Made by a program: the position numbers and the translations under genes. DNA of 64,000 nucleotides from Psoroptes ovis. Taxonomy: Eukaryota; Arthropoda; Arachnida; Sarcoptiformes; Psoroptidae. Where the stretch lies: NCBI GenBank assembly GCA_002943765.1, contig PQWQ01000010.1:1862501-1926500 (forward strand), given 5' to 3'. Below, piece after piece: positions 1 to 11,603 of the stretch. The first letter of the stretch is position 1; every line of letters begins with the position of its first letter. The notes beneath the pieces were generated by a model that saw nothing but the letters and a program-made list of their open reading frames with translations, was not told the DNA's origin and searched no databases.

Positions 1-828
1 TGGAATACAATCTTGAAATTTTTCATTAAATTGTGTACTGTCCGGACAAATTTTTACGATGGCATTCCATCTTGAACATTCATAATATTTGTGACATTCA
101 ATGTGTTGAAAGAGGCCATTTTCTTCTGGACATTCGAAACCAAACATATCATGTGATGTTGTCGCTGAACTAGAAGAAGTCGACTCGTAAGTTGTTGACA
201 GTTCGGAGGTTGTCGATTGAGTTGTTGTGGAGTAAGTTTCTGTTGTTGTCGGCGGTTCTGTAGTCATTTCTGTTGTTGGTGCTTCAGTTTGTTCTGTTGT
301 GAAGGGTTTCGATGACGTGGTTGTCGGAAAGGGTTCACGTTCACAATCGGTCGAACTGCGACATCGAAGTAAACCCTGATCCCATTGCATGTTTGACCGA
401 CATGTTCTAACATACGGTTTAAGCCACCAACATTCATAATATTGCCAACAATTTTCATGTTTATAGTAGCCAAATAATCTTGGACATTTAAATTTCTTTG
501 GCTGAACAGTTGTAGTCGCTTCTGTTTTTGCTGGTGGATGAGTTATGAGCCTTTTACGATCTTTAAATATTGGAAATATTCGTTTTCGTTCGCAATCAGT
601 CACAGGGCGACAAGAAAGTGTTTTTTGATCCCATTGTTTAAACAATGGACATGTTTTAACCCATGGCATTGACCACAAACATTGATAAAATTGCCAACAA
701 TTTTCATGTTCATATAAACCAAATTCAGTTGGACATTCAAATTTTTTAGCATCGATTTCATATGATGAAATTATAATGACGATAATAGCCAATAAGACAG
801 ATGATGATGATGCCGATTTCGCATACAT
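1..828 (-). CDS. Secreted peritrophin-like protein with three chitin-binding (CBM14) domains, C-terminus off the window
   Basis: The frame read leftwards from the ATG at 828-826 is open without a stop to base 1, giving 276 residues with the 3' end outside the window. Residues 1-27 look like a signal peptide (a hydrophobic VLLAIIVIII run). Three cysteine-rich modules follow at about 32-79, 115-162 and 233 to the edge. Each has the CBM14 pattern: a Cys followed by a G-[LY]-[YF] segment, then aromatic-rich C(W/H)xxYxC, another Cys, and closing Cys residues. Modules 1 and 2 both contain HENCWQ and end in TDCER. A Thr/Ser-rich linker (about 168-225) precedes module 3 and is probably O-glycosylated. 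Such proteins bind chitin in the peritrophic matrix or cuticle. That role is family knowledge; the exact substrate here is inferred. No intron is needed in the visible part. Confidence 0.88.
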   Translation of the reverse strand, partial: MYAKSASSSSVLLAIIVIIISSYEIDAKKFECPTEFGLYEHENCWQFYQCLWSMPWVKTCPLFKQWDQKTLSCRPVTDCERKRIFPIFKDRKRLITHPPAKTEATTTVQPKKFKCPRLFGYYKHENCWQYYECWWLKPYVRTCRSNMQWDQGLLRCRSSTDCEREPFPTTTSSKPFTTEQTEAPTTEMTTEPPTTTETYSTTTQSTTSELSTTYESTSSSSATTSHDMFGFECPEENGLFQHIECHKYYECSRWNAIVKICPDSTQFNEKFQDCIP

Positions 829-1762
829 CTTGCAAAAAATTCTTTCGATAATATGTTTTTTGTCGCTCTGGATGTTTCAAAATATTTTTTACAAAATCAA
901 TTTTTCACTTTCACACAGAAAAAATTTGCGATTAATCATTTTCCATAAATTTTCATTGTTTTTATACTTTGAAATCTTTGAATGAATTTGATAACAATAA
1001 TTTTAATCCACAAAGAAAATTAATTAACTATGAGATTATAATTACAAAATTTTTTTTAAATTAGAATTTTTTCGTTTTGGATGTATGATAGCTTTGAGTC
1101 CAAACTTTATCCTGGATTTAGGTGCAATCATTCCATCGTTTTTTTATGGATTTATTGCATTATTTTTTTTTTGGATTCAATGGATTGTGGTGTTTCAATC
1201 TTATTCATGGCAGCTATTGTGATCATCATGAATAGCTGCCATGAATCAGATGCTGCTTGAATGCTTAAAATAGAATTGTTCATCAATCGAAATACGAAGA
1301 TAAGAATTCTCGCTGATAAGATTGACATACGGTTCGATAATAACATAACCTTGATAATGAATTCAAAATTATTGAAAATTATTTCATATGACATTTTAAT
1401 TATTTAATCAATTAAATTTTTTTTTTTTTTTTGACTTAATGACGTCTTAATGTTAATCCCATTCCTTTTACTATTAAACAATTCGAAAAATTATGATTTA
1501 TTTATGATCATAATATTTGAAATTGTACAATAAAAAAAAAACTTTGAAATACCAGATAAACGCCAATAAATGTGCGGTCGTATGACATCATTTGTTGCCA
1601 ACCGGCAATTTTTAAAAAATTTTTTTGGAGTTAAATCAACTAAGAATGTCAATTCTCATAATTTTCTGATTAATTTAATTCTTATGAATCTAAAATCGAG
1701 ATTAATTTCATAAATTAAAATAATTAAATATGATGATCAATCTTGATCAATCGGAAATTAAT
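829..1762. other. Intergenic region, AT-rich
   Basis: No supported gene. Homopolymer runs are common. The one structured element is a perfect 16-bp inverted repeat at 1203-1246. A minus-strand frame of 80 codons (1152-1394) is hydrophobic, shows no motif and reads straight through the inverted repeat, so I do not call it. Confidence 0.6.
1203..1246. repeat. Perfect 16-bp inverted repeat with 12-nt loop
   Basis: ATTCATGGCAGCTATT at 1203-1218 is exactly complementary to 1231-1246. The 12-nt spacer itself contains the palindrome TGATCA. The GC-containing stem stands out in this AT-rich spacer between the chitin-binding gene and the adenosine kinase gene. It could form a hairpin on either strand. 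The function is unknown, and the stem is shorter than a typical miRNA precursor. Confidence 0.85.
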
Positions 1763-2902
1763 TCAGAACAAATTCAAGCGTAATTCATTTGTTTCAGGAA
1801 TTTGGCAACCACATGTTCGTATAATCTGTTGTGCAGCATAAATGCCAGCATCAATACATTCATCCAACGAATGTGTATCGGTCGAATAATAGGCTAAAAA
1901 TCCGCCAACAAATGCATCACCAGCACCATTTGTATCTACAATTTCATTCACCGGTATCTTCGGTACGGAAAATTTCCTGATTGTACAATTATTTCTATTC
2001 ATTGAACACGAACCGACAATTATATCGTTTGAACCTTGTGTTATGATAATTAATGAATTATATTTCATATAGTTCTTGATCAAATTTTCGATAATTTCGG
2101 TCAATTCATTTGATGATTTTGATAATGATTTTTCCATTTCAATTAATTCTGATTCATTACCAAACAACAAATCGATTGATGATAATATTTCAAACAAACG
2201 ATTTAAATAATTTTTGATTACATATGGTGCAGATAGATTAAATGCAAATTTCACCATTGAATTTTGGCACAAATCGATTAAAAATTTGACAGATTCAAAA
2301 TTTGAAACCATGAAAAATCCAGATGTATAAATGATATGAGCCTGCTGTAATAATGATAAATTTTCTACAAGAATTTCATGTCGAAAACCATAACATGCAT
2401 CAAGAAATGTGATCAATGAACGATTATGCTGTTGTTGTTGATGATTATAACAATCTTCATGATTATTGTTGTTTGAATCGTCAACATTTATCAAGCACAG
2501 ACATTTTCCAGTCGATCTTTGATCATTATCGAAACAATATAGCGTGCTACACTGGTCTATAGATTCTAAATGATTTCGCAATCGTTTACCATAATCATCA
2601 TTACCAATACAACCAATAATCATTGATTTTTTTGATTCACTGAAAAACCATTGACAAATTCGTATTGTATTTTGTACCGATCCACCAGGTATAAATTTTA
2701 CATTTTTATCGCTGTTTTTCGTCTCCATTAATTGGCGAAATAATATGCGATGTTTATCATTGCCAAGTATAGCATCATTTTTTTTCAAACCATATTCATC
2801 GAAAATATTTTCATCAACATTTGTTACGATAATATCGATCAATGGATGTCCAATCCCAATAATTATTGGACAAAGATTGCTGTACTCATGATTCGATGTC
2901 AT
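1763..2902 (-). CDS. Adenosine kinase-like protein, intronless copy
   Basis: A single 379-aa frame of the PfkB/ribokinase family, closest to adenosine kinase, which phosphorylates adenosine to AMP with ATP in purine salvage. Visible motifs are the GIGHPLID N-terminal strand (16-23), GGSVQNT (73-79), GCIGNDDYG (97-105), NLSAPY (222-227), FGNE (247-250) and the PfkB signature DTNGAGDAFVGGF from 323, with the catalytic Asp at 329. Compared with the neighbouring copy it carries an Asn/Gln/His-rich insertion at about 140-160 and runs some 30 residues longer. The substrate-site Asn of the family (GNP) is His19 here. It lies about 400 bp downstream of the intron-containing copy on the same strand. 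The lack of introns suggests retroposition or intron loss after duplication. Activity on adenosine is likely but less certain than for the neighbour. Confidence 0.9.
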   Translation of the reverse strand: MTSNHEYSNLCPIIIGIGHPLIDIIVTNVDENIFDEYGLKKNDAILGNDKHRILFRQLMETKNSDKNVKFIPGGSVQNTIRICQWFFSESKKSMIIGCIGNDDYGKRLRNHLESIDQCSTLYCFDNDQRSTGKCLCLINVDDSNNNNHEDCYNHQQQQHNRSLITFLDACYGFRHEILVENLSLLQQAHIIYTSGFFMVSNFESVKFLIDLCQNSMVKFAFNLSAPYVIKNYLNRLFEILSSIDLLFGNESELIEMEKSLSKSSNELTEIIENLIKNYMKYNSLIIITQGSNDIIVGSCSMNRNNCTIRKFSVPKIPVNEIVDTNGAGDAFVGGFLAYYSTDTHSLDECIDAGIYAAQQIIRTCGCQIPETNELRLNLF

Positions 2903-3302
2903 TATATTTTCATTACGATTTCACACGTTGTTCTAATGATTGAGAGGAACCAATTTTTCTTAATCATGATTTGACATTCATCGTGTTATTTAGTATTAGT
3001 ATGTTGCAAAAAAAAAACATGTTGATTGTGATTAGATAAACACTTTTTGTTTATCAATCGTATCACATGAAATTAAAATAAACATTGATTACAGCCAATA
3101 AAAATATTTTTATGGTTTATTACTTAATGAAATCATTTATAATTATTAAAAACATTTTCATTTATTTTAGAAAAAATTAAAAATTTCAAAACTAATAGCT
3201 CATAATTCATTTTTGGTCCAATTATTGAAATGAATCAAAAATGGATCAATTTAGATGGATAATGAAGAAAATTGAGTGTAAGATATGAATAGAGGTTTCA
3301 TT
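2903..3302. other. Spacer between the two adenosine kinase genes
   Basis: About 400 bp, AT-rich, without a coding signal. It should hold the promoter of the intronless gene and the 3' UTR of the upstream gene. A minus-strand AATAAA (plus-strand TTTATT at 3161-3166) lies about 140 nt past the stop of the intron-containing copy and could be its polyadenylation signal. Confidence 0.5.
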
Positions 3303-4479
3303 TTAAACCAGTTTCATAAGATTATCTTTGGGAAAAACACAACCAGATTGTTTGATTACTTCTTGCGCTGCATATGTTCCTGCTTTTATACATTCATTCA
3401 TCGGTTTAGATGCTAAACGATATGCTAAAAAGCCACCAACAAATGCATCGCCAGCACCGTTTGTATCGACAATTTCATCATCTTTCAAAGATGGTACTTC
3501 GAATATTTCCAAGGGTTGATATTCATTCGTATAGGCAACAATTATTGGATCTTTTCCTTGTGTTATAACAACTGTACGTCGTCGATGACATGGTTGCCAA
3601 TCAGCCAATTTTTGAGCAACTATTTTCATGTCTTTTGGCTAATGAATTGATAAAAGAACAAATAAAAATGATCGAATAAAATTGATGAGCAAAATAAACA
3701 CATACATTGTCCCAATTTTGCATTTTAGCGAATGCTTCAGCTTCAGTTTCATTGCCAAACAAAAGATCAACATAAGGAAGTACTTGTAAAAGTTTATCAG
3801 AATAAAATTGTGATATATATGGTGCTGATAAATTGATAGCAAATAATTTATAATCAAATTCATGTGCATGTTTTGCCAATAATAATGTCGGTTCCAAGCT
3901 TATAATCAAATGAAAACCGGATACATAAAAAATACGTGAACATTCGACTAATTGAAAATTTTTATGTATATGATCAATCGAAAATTGTTGTGATGCACCA
4001 AGATATGCACACAATGAACGACATTTACCATTTTTCGTTATTAAACAAGCACAAGTACCTGTCGGTGTTTTTTCATCAATCATATAGATTGCATTAACAC
4101 CATCTTCGATTGCTTTTTGTTTCATTTGTTCACCGAACACATCATTACCGATACAACCGACAAATGAACATACATTTGATTTGGTCATAAACCATTGTGC
4201 AACACGCATCGTATTTTGTACTGAACCTCCGGCTAAATATTGTACAGCAAATTGTTCGGCCATATCTTTACATAAATTTTCATGTTTACTATCGGCCAAT
4301 ATTGCATTGTTTGGTTCTAAATCATATTTTTTCAAAAATTCATCATCACAATTTGCAATCACATCTAACAAGGGATTCCCCAGACCAAGTATAGATCTGA
4401 AAAAAATAAAATAAAATAAAACAATTAAATTTTATTGAAAATGCACTGATAAACAACATTACTTTTCATCTTGTGACAT
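3303..4479 (-). CDS. Adenosine kinase, three coding exons
   Basis: Coding exons are 4463-4479, 3706-4396 and 3303-3638, giving 347 aa, the usual size for animal adenosine kinase. Introns 4397-4462 (donor GTAATG, acceptor TTCAG) and 3639-3705 (67 bp; donor GTATGT, acceptor TTAG) are canonical and restore the family alignment exactly. Motifs are GLGNPLLDV (10-18, with the substrate-site Asn13 and Asp17), GGSVQNT (62-68), GCIGNDVFG, NLSAPYISQFY, LLFGNETEA and DTNGAGDAFVGGF from 294, with catalytic Asp300. All key residues seen in animal adenosine kinases are present, so this is the likely functional cytosolic or nuclear enzyme. The chosen ATG gives the usual short N-terminus. However, the frame stays open about 24 codons further upstream to an acceptor-like CAG near 4536, so a longer isoform is possible. 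Confidence 0.93.
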
Positions 4480-5248
4480 TTTAGCTTGAACAAATGGACA
4501 ATCAAAATCCGTACAAAATGGTTTAAAATAGTATCTGTTTGAGAAAATAAATAGATTTAAAACAAAAAAATGAAATATCAATTTAAATCACAAATTAACA
4601 CATGTGCACATTGTTCTAATGTACACACACAGTGATACAGGGATACATGATCAAATGATAGAGATATCATCAAACATAGAGGACATTGATCAAGGAGAAA
4701 AATATATCAATCATTCTAATCATTATTCAGATTATGATCAAATAAAAAACAAATGACAAATTGTTTCATAAAATAACAATGACAAATAATTGAACAAACA
4801 AAACACTTGCCTTGACAGTTTTTTTGAATTTTTTTGTGAATTCAAATAAATAAGAGTACAGATATTACAGTATTAGATTTGAGTAAGTAAAACGAATTTA
4901 ATCAATGAGCTCAATAATCTTCGAAATCGTAATTGTGTAAAATCAATGACTTGGCGAATTTGAACAAAGAAATTTTAAAAAATAAATATATTCAAATTTT
5001 CTTCAGCTGTTTCGATAAGTTTTGGACGAAAATTTTGAATTCAGGGATTTGTCAAAGGAATCAAAAGATTCTTTCACAACGTTATTACGCGTTTTTATTC
5101 TTGAAATACCAAACAATTCAATAAAAATAACAACACGCGTAACACGTGCAAAATTATTGAAAAAATATAAACAAAAAAATTTTGCCAAAAAAAATTCCCG
5201 AAAAATTTCTGACAAACGAAATATTTTTCCAGGAAAATTTCTATAAAT
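4480..5248. other. Intergenic region upstream of adenosine kinase
   Basis: AT-rich, with no convincing gene. Short frames here have poor composition (Lys/Phe/Asn-rich) and overlap on both strands. It should contain the 5' UTR and promoter of the adenosine kinase gene and the 3' UTR of the NOC2-like gene. ACGCGT occurs twice near 5086-5140. Confidence 0.5.
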
Positions 5249-7772
5249 TTAATTTCCATCTTCATTATCATCGGATGACAATTCAAATGCACCTTCCAAT
5301 TGTAGATTAGGATTCAATGAACGAGCTTTTTTCTTTTTCCGATTCTTTTTGTTCCGTTTTCGTTTCTTTTTTTGGCCATCATTATTTTCAATGTTCGACG
5401 TGTTTAGCCGTTTTCGATTATCATCTTTAGCAATTTTTGCTTGAATCTTCTTCATTTGTTCTTCAGTCAATTCTATTTCATCATCTTCATCAAATTCTTT
5501 AATGCTTCCATCATCATCATCATCGATATCACCATCAATATCATTTTGTGTGGATCCCATTTCATCCATTGATTCTTCATCTATATTATTATTTTTAGAA
5601 TTAACCAATACATCTCGTTCATAATCAAATAATTCATGATTATTAGAATTTTTCAATTCGTTATCAACAGATTCTTTTGTAATCGTATCGATATTATCAT
5701 TATTATTCATTGATTGTTTAGATTTCAATTGACGCCATTGATCATAAAATTGTATTAAAGGTGTTTTTTGTTCCAGTAATTCATTTTCAATTGATTCCTT
5801 TCAGGGAAAAAAGGAAAAATAAATTAAAATCTTACAGTATTTAAATGAGAATACTCACAATTTTTTGTTCTTCCAAAACTTCTCTTAATTTTCCATGAAA
5901 TATTGTTTGGCCTTCACGATATTTGATAATGAATTCAACGTTTTCCATTGTTTTATCTAACAGTTGTTTCAATATGATTTGTCCATTTCTATATGGTAAA
6001 AATTTTATTTGTTTACGACATTCATTTGAAAATAATGTCACAATTTCTGGAAATGATATTTTATTTGAAATTGATTTGAGATAATATAATAATAATTCAT
6101 ATAGTTTATGCATCAATTTTTCTATAAATTTCATATCTAATGATTGTTCTTTAGTCAATTTAATCGTTGTATCAAGATTGAATGGCTTTTTGTCATATTT
6201 AGATTCATTATTTTTATTTGATTTACGATTTTTCTTTTTTAATTTTACTTGATTGAGAATTTCTTGACGATTTTCTACAATTTGTTTTATTATTTCATTG
6301 AATAATCTCAAAATCGGGATATAATGATTACATTCTGATGATAATTTTATCAATGATTCAATTATTTGTAAACGATATGGAACATATCTAAATGCTGAAA
6401 ATATTCTCAATGTTTCTAATGAAATGTTTGTGATAGGTAATATTAATTGTTCAAAATATTCATTGCTTTGATCATTTTTATAGCAAGTACCAATCAATTG
6501 TGACCATAAATTTATAGACTGTACAAATTGCCAATTATAAATACGTTTTAAGGAATCTTTCTCTTTCATCATCAGTGATTTGCGTATATTTATTGCCAAT
6601 TGTCTGGTGAATATGAAACATTGTTGATAAGCAATCATAGGTTCTAGCTGATACAATTCGATCAATGAATTACGCATAAATTGAATCTGTTTGATTGTTA
6701 TATCATTACTTGTTTTTGATCTTAAAACATATGTTGAATACAATTGTCTAAGAATGTGATTGATCATTGTTTGTTGTTCTATTTTGGTCATGTATTCATC
6801 ATTCATTTGTATGGTACGTATACAGCGATAAATGATCAAAAAAGCCAATATTCTTGATCTTTCATCTTGATTCGATTGCCATTCTTGTATTGAAAGGCGT
6901 ATAATTTTTTTCAATAAATGTAAAAATATTTGATAATATGATACAAGTTCTAATAGATGACGATTAAATGATAAACATGCATTCGATGATAATGTGGACA
7001 TCATTTTCAATACATCTGTCAAATAAACTTTCATTGATGGTAATATACGTTTCCAATTTCGTGACTTTCTTGGATCAAACACTTGAATTGCTGTGTCGAT
7101 ATTTTTAATGCCTAAATAATGTGAAATTGCTGGCAACAAATCTGTCAAACATGTATTGATGATCATATTGAATAATGTAGGATTCATTATACTGCTTTGC
7201 TTTACATGATTATCAGATGAATCTTGTGTTTGTTTCAATGCTTCACGAAATGCTTTGATAATTGATTTTATTGCTAATAAACAATTAGGTTTTGTTGTTG
7301 GATTATTCAAGATTTTTTTCCATTCTTTCAAATTATCGATTGTAATAGTTAACTTTGTTTGATCGGTCAATTCTTCATCATCACCCTGAGCATCATCATC
7401 ATCATCAAAATCATCTTCAATTTCTTTATCATCAAAATCCAACAATTGTTTATCATGTTTCTGCAAGTATTCATAAAATTCTGGATCATTTTGTTTCAAA
7501 TTTTCCAATGTTTGTTTATGTTTCTCTGGATCCATAATTGAATCTTCATCATCATCATCATCGTTTTCGGAATTATCAGAACTCATACTCACACATGAAT
7601 CATCATCATGATCAGCTGAAAAACAATCTGGATCTTGATCAACGTCAAAAGAATCAAAGCCATTATCATCGTCTTCGATATTATTTTCGCATTTGCCATT
7701 GATTTTTTTCGCTTTTTTTCCTTTCGCAACATTAATCATTGATTTCCGTCGTTTTGTTTGCTTGAATTTCAT
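5249..7772 (-). CDS. NOC2-like nucleolar complex protein (60S ribosome biogenesis)
   Basis: Exons 5859-7772 and 5249-5797 join through a 61-bp intron (5798-5858; donor GTGAGT, acceptor CTGAAAG) into 820 aa. Noc2 proteins act in the nucleolus and nucleoplasm with Noc1 and Noc3 to move pre-60S particles along. Visible here are a basic N-terminus (KQTKRRK, KGKKAKK), an acidic Asp/Ser-rich stretch (32-80), the family-typical NDPEFYEYLQKHDKQLLDF (95-113), another acidic block (118-135) and a helical Noc2 body. That body includes PSMKVYLTDVLKMMSTLSS and the region around FRYVPYRLQIIE. Across the exon junction a segment ending QFYDQWRQL corresponds to the conserved end of the Noc2 domain. The tail is acidic, then strongly basic (781-795, nucleolar-targeting-like). 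It is longer than the human and yeast proteins, mainly through low-complexity Asp/Asn runs. Confidence 0.9.
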
Positions 7773-7943
7773 TTTGTTGCTAAATTTTTCGTTTTAAATT
7801 TCTCAAAAAAAAATTCCAACTAAACACGTGTTTTTTGATATTTTTATTTATTTTTCATTAGCTATTTCCACATTTTCTAACCATTTTCGTCAAAATAGAA
7901 ATCCACTCTGAAATTCAAAAAAAATCTAATTCATTAATCTCTA
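7773..7943. other. Short spacer with tRNA 3' trailer and Pol III terminator
   Basis: On the minus strand this holds the promoter side of the NOC2-like gene. Eight consecutive plus-strand A's at about 7917-7924 read as T8 roughly 20 nt past the end of the tRNA, a good RNA polymerase III terminator. Confidence 0.7.
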
Positions 7944-8016
7944 TGTGTCTTCCAGGTTTCGAACCTGGGACCTTCTGCGTGTAAAGCAGACGCGATAACC
8001 ACTACGCCAAAGACAC
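7944..8016 (-). tRNA. tRNA-Val (anticodon UAC)
   Basis: 73 nt on the minus strand fold as a complete cloverleaf. The acceptor stem is GTGTCTT with AAGACAC plus discriminator A. The D-arm region carries the A-box-like TGGCGTAGTGGTTATCGCG. The anticodon stem TCTGC/GCAGA has the loop TTTACAC, giving anticodon TAC. The T-arm contains GGTTCGAAACC (B box). CCA is not encoded, as expected for a eukaryotic nuclear tRNA. There is no intron. A T8 terminator follows about 20 nt downstream. Confidence 0.97.
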
Positions 8017-8873
8017 ATGTCGATGTAGACGACAGTCTTGGTTAAACTGATCAATGACAAATCTAGAATCATTGAATCAATAGTCATTTATTAGGCAAAA
8101 TTCTCATTTCTATAAGAAATGATGAAGAAGATTATATGAGGCTTTTAAATGTCATCGTAAGACATGAAAAATTGTCTCAAAGAGGAGAGAAGAAAATTTT
8201 CTTTAAAAAAAAAAGTTTGATTGAAAAGTTTTCCAAAAAGGAAATTCAAAATTAAATTGAATTCCTTTCGAAAAGGATGCGCAAAAAAATTGATTCAAAA
8301 ACTTTCAAAGAATAAAAGAAGAAAAAATTCTTTAAATTTTCAAGAAAAAAATGAAAATTCTCTGAAATTATGTGAAATTCTAAGAAGTTCCATAAAATTC
8401 ATAGATATTCTTATAAATTCCTTAGAAATTACTTTGAATAACAAATTACTTTTCATCATTTACCATATTTCCAACTGTATTTCTTTAAGATTTTTTTAAT
8501 TTTTTTTTTTTGGCTCCATTTTGCATAGAATTCAATCAGCTCAATGACTGAAGATTATTATTATCTGTTTGATGAACAAATAAATTAAATATTTGAAAAT
8601 AAATATTTGCAAATTATTATTAAATAATTACAATAACAAATAATAATGAGAAATGAAAATGTTATCATTATTCAAAATAAAATAAAATAAACAAAATTCA
8701 ATCTATATAATCAAATATAATGTAATTTTATGTCTATTATCATCATCATCATCATTATTATGATTATTATTATTTGTATTTTAAGATTCTTTCAAGATTT
8801 AGGATTGTTTATATATCATCTTATTTCATTATTTTCATTTCAGAAAATTTTCAAAATGTGTCAAAATACTCAA

Positions 8874-8932
<59 letters not shown>

Positions 8933-9133
8933 TCTTAATACAATGAAGATGAAATTATAATGGTGATGTCATAATTTTTGTTCCATAATTTATGGGAGAA
9001 CGATGTCTTTTCATTTTCATTATAAGCGAATACAAACGAATTCTTCTTTCCAAATATTCTTTTCAATATAAGAATAATGAATTTTTCTGTTTTCTTAAAT
9101 TTTACCTTTGAATTTCATCTTTGAATCTTTATT
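8017..9133. other. Gene-free AT-rich stretch with AAT microsatellite
   Basis: No supported gene. A long AAT trinucleotide run lies at about 8876-8928, preceded by an ATC/ATT-rich stretch. A frame covering this microsatellite (8730-8960) translates to poly-Asn and is not a gene. Confidence 0.6.
8876..8930. repeat. (AAT)n microsatellite
   Basis: Uninterrupted trinucleotide repeat of about 18 units, ending in AATAACAATC. Confidence 0.95.
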
Positions 9134-11603
9134 CACCCAACCGATTAAGGTTGGACTAACGTGTTGGAGAAGCATAAGCAAATTTTTTTTTCATTGGTCC
9201 TACCACAAAATGAGGCGTCAACAAATTGAAATTTTTGAAAATTCGTTCGCGCGAAAAAAATTTGAGCATTTTTTCCCCAAAATGGGGGGGCAAAATTCAA
9301 AAAGCACTATTTTTACTTATTGAGGATAACCCAATTCAGTTAAATTTTTGAATTTTAAAAAATTAATAATTTTCAAATTAATTTCGATTAAACTAATTAA
9401 TAATTATTTAATTTATTTAATCATCTGATTAGATAATTTGAAGCCAAATAAATATTGAATTTAAATTTGAATTCAAACCGAATTTGAATTCAAAAAAGAC
9501 TAGCAAGTTGGATAATTGAATTCATATTGTCATTTAATTTGATTATTGTTCTGATTAATCATTTCGCTAATCATATTAATGATAAGAGTCATTCTGGTTA
9601 TCGATAATGAGATCAATAATTTTCAATTCAAACAATGAATAATTAATTTACATTAATCACACTAATAAAAAATTTCATTCAAATAACTTGTTGAAAGAAT
9701 AATAATAATAATGATGATTGGGATCAATGAACTATGTTTTGATACCTAAGGATCGTTGGATGATACTTGATTGATGATACAAATATTTTAATGATGATAT
9801 GATCAATGGAATTTGATTTTGTTTGATATTTTCATGAATTCTGTGATTGGACATTGCAATGTTTTCTTAGATCTGTATTGATTGATCTTTGACCATCTAT
9901 TGAATCATTTAAACAGAATAAAATTTCAAAAACAAAATTTTTTTGGTCTATGTTGTTTTCTAAAGGTCATTCTATTTGACCATTCGTATAATTGTTGAAT
10001 ATCATCAATACAAATACATTACGATGAGTTATGTTTATTGTTTTAATTGTGAATTATATATTCATTCATGATGATTTATTTATGATGTTAACCACACTGA
10101 CCACGACCATGTTCATAATCATCATTCATAGGTACATTTCAATCAAGTTCACAATTTGGAATTAATCTTTTAATTTCTTATAAAAGCATTGAAAATGTTT
10201 TCATTTATCATCATCATTATCGGTGTCATCATTTACATTGACATGACCAATAATTTCATATTTTCATTTTTCTAAAAACAAAATTGATTATTTCAGCATC
10301 ACTGCCACATATTGTTTGATTTATTTTGAACTATAATTACTATCGAATACAATTATAATTCAATAATAAATATATGATAATAATTATAATCCAATAAATT
10401 ATCCAATTGATATCAGGAATTAAATTTAATTAATCCAAGATTTATTATTTTGCATATATTTTTAAAAAAATAATTTGAATTTTTGAAAATTCAAATTTTT
10501 GAAAATTCTCGAGATTGTTCATAGAGGACGAACGCGCAAAAAACCGTTCAAAATTCGATTCAGCCGTTGATGATAAATAGTGATTTTCATCAAAATTAAT
10601 TTTAATTTTGTCATTAATTTTAATTAATTTCATCTTTAATTAATCACAATCTACTCATTTAATCGATTAAAAAGTGCTGCATCGATCATAGTTCATTCTC
10701 AAACACTTGAGCGAAGATTTGAGCGAACATATTTGCTCAATCATCATTATTGGTTAAGTTGTTGTCATTTTTATCAAAATTTCACTAATTGTTTTTGCTT
10801 CTTTTCAGAATCATTTTTCATCGAAGTTTTTCGTCCAATTAATTATTGAATCTGGTCATGTGGTGACTTTTGGATGATGACCGACATTAATAACCTATGA
10901 AATCCTTATGGATGGATGACTCAATCATCAGATTTTTGAGCCCAACTACGATATTGAGGATATTGGAGCGTTTGGTTGGAACAATGTAGCTGATATGTGC
11001 TTGAAATCATCAATGATCAATTCTACTCAAGTAATTCCCATTGAGTTTAATCTTTAATCATTTTCAAATTATCAAAACAGTCTGGTCCAGATCATCATTT
11101 GAAATTGAAGACATATTTTGAATTTAATTGAAATCGATTCAACGAGATTCTTTGATGCGACTTTTGATGTAAAGATGAACATTGTGAATTAATGATTGAC
11201 TTTCTTTGACATTCCTTTGATTTGAACATTTTGACTTGGCCATTTGACGATTGGGTTTTGACTTTCGCTTCGACAAGGCCACTATTTGATAGGTTCAATT
11301 AATTCTAAATGTTCATCTTTGCCTTCAATTGTTTAATCTAAAAATCTTGATGATCGATCGCAATTCAAAGTCAAAAAATTGGTTTCAACTCATTTGATGA
11401 TCATATGTACCAAATCACTCGCCAATTCCTTATCATTATATTGGAAGGTGGTCAATATTATCTCATGATACAATTTGATTAAAATTTCAAATGAAGGTGA
11501 ATTGGTTTCAAGTTATGTAAACCTCATCAATGATTACTTGAGGTGAGTTACGATAATTTTGATCATTGGCATTAATCATTTTTAAACCACTCATTATAAT
11601 TAG

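Noticed and set aside
5022..5246. Overlapping 63-74-codon frames on both strands next to the NOC2-like gene
   Set aside because: Lys/Asn/Phe-rich on both strands and mutually overlapping, typical of AT-rich 3' flanking DNA.
8730..8960. 76-codon frame with poly-Asn
   Set aside because: It is a read-through of the AAT microsatellite and an ATC-rich stretch, with no real protein composition.
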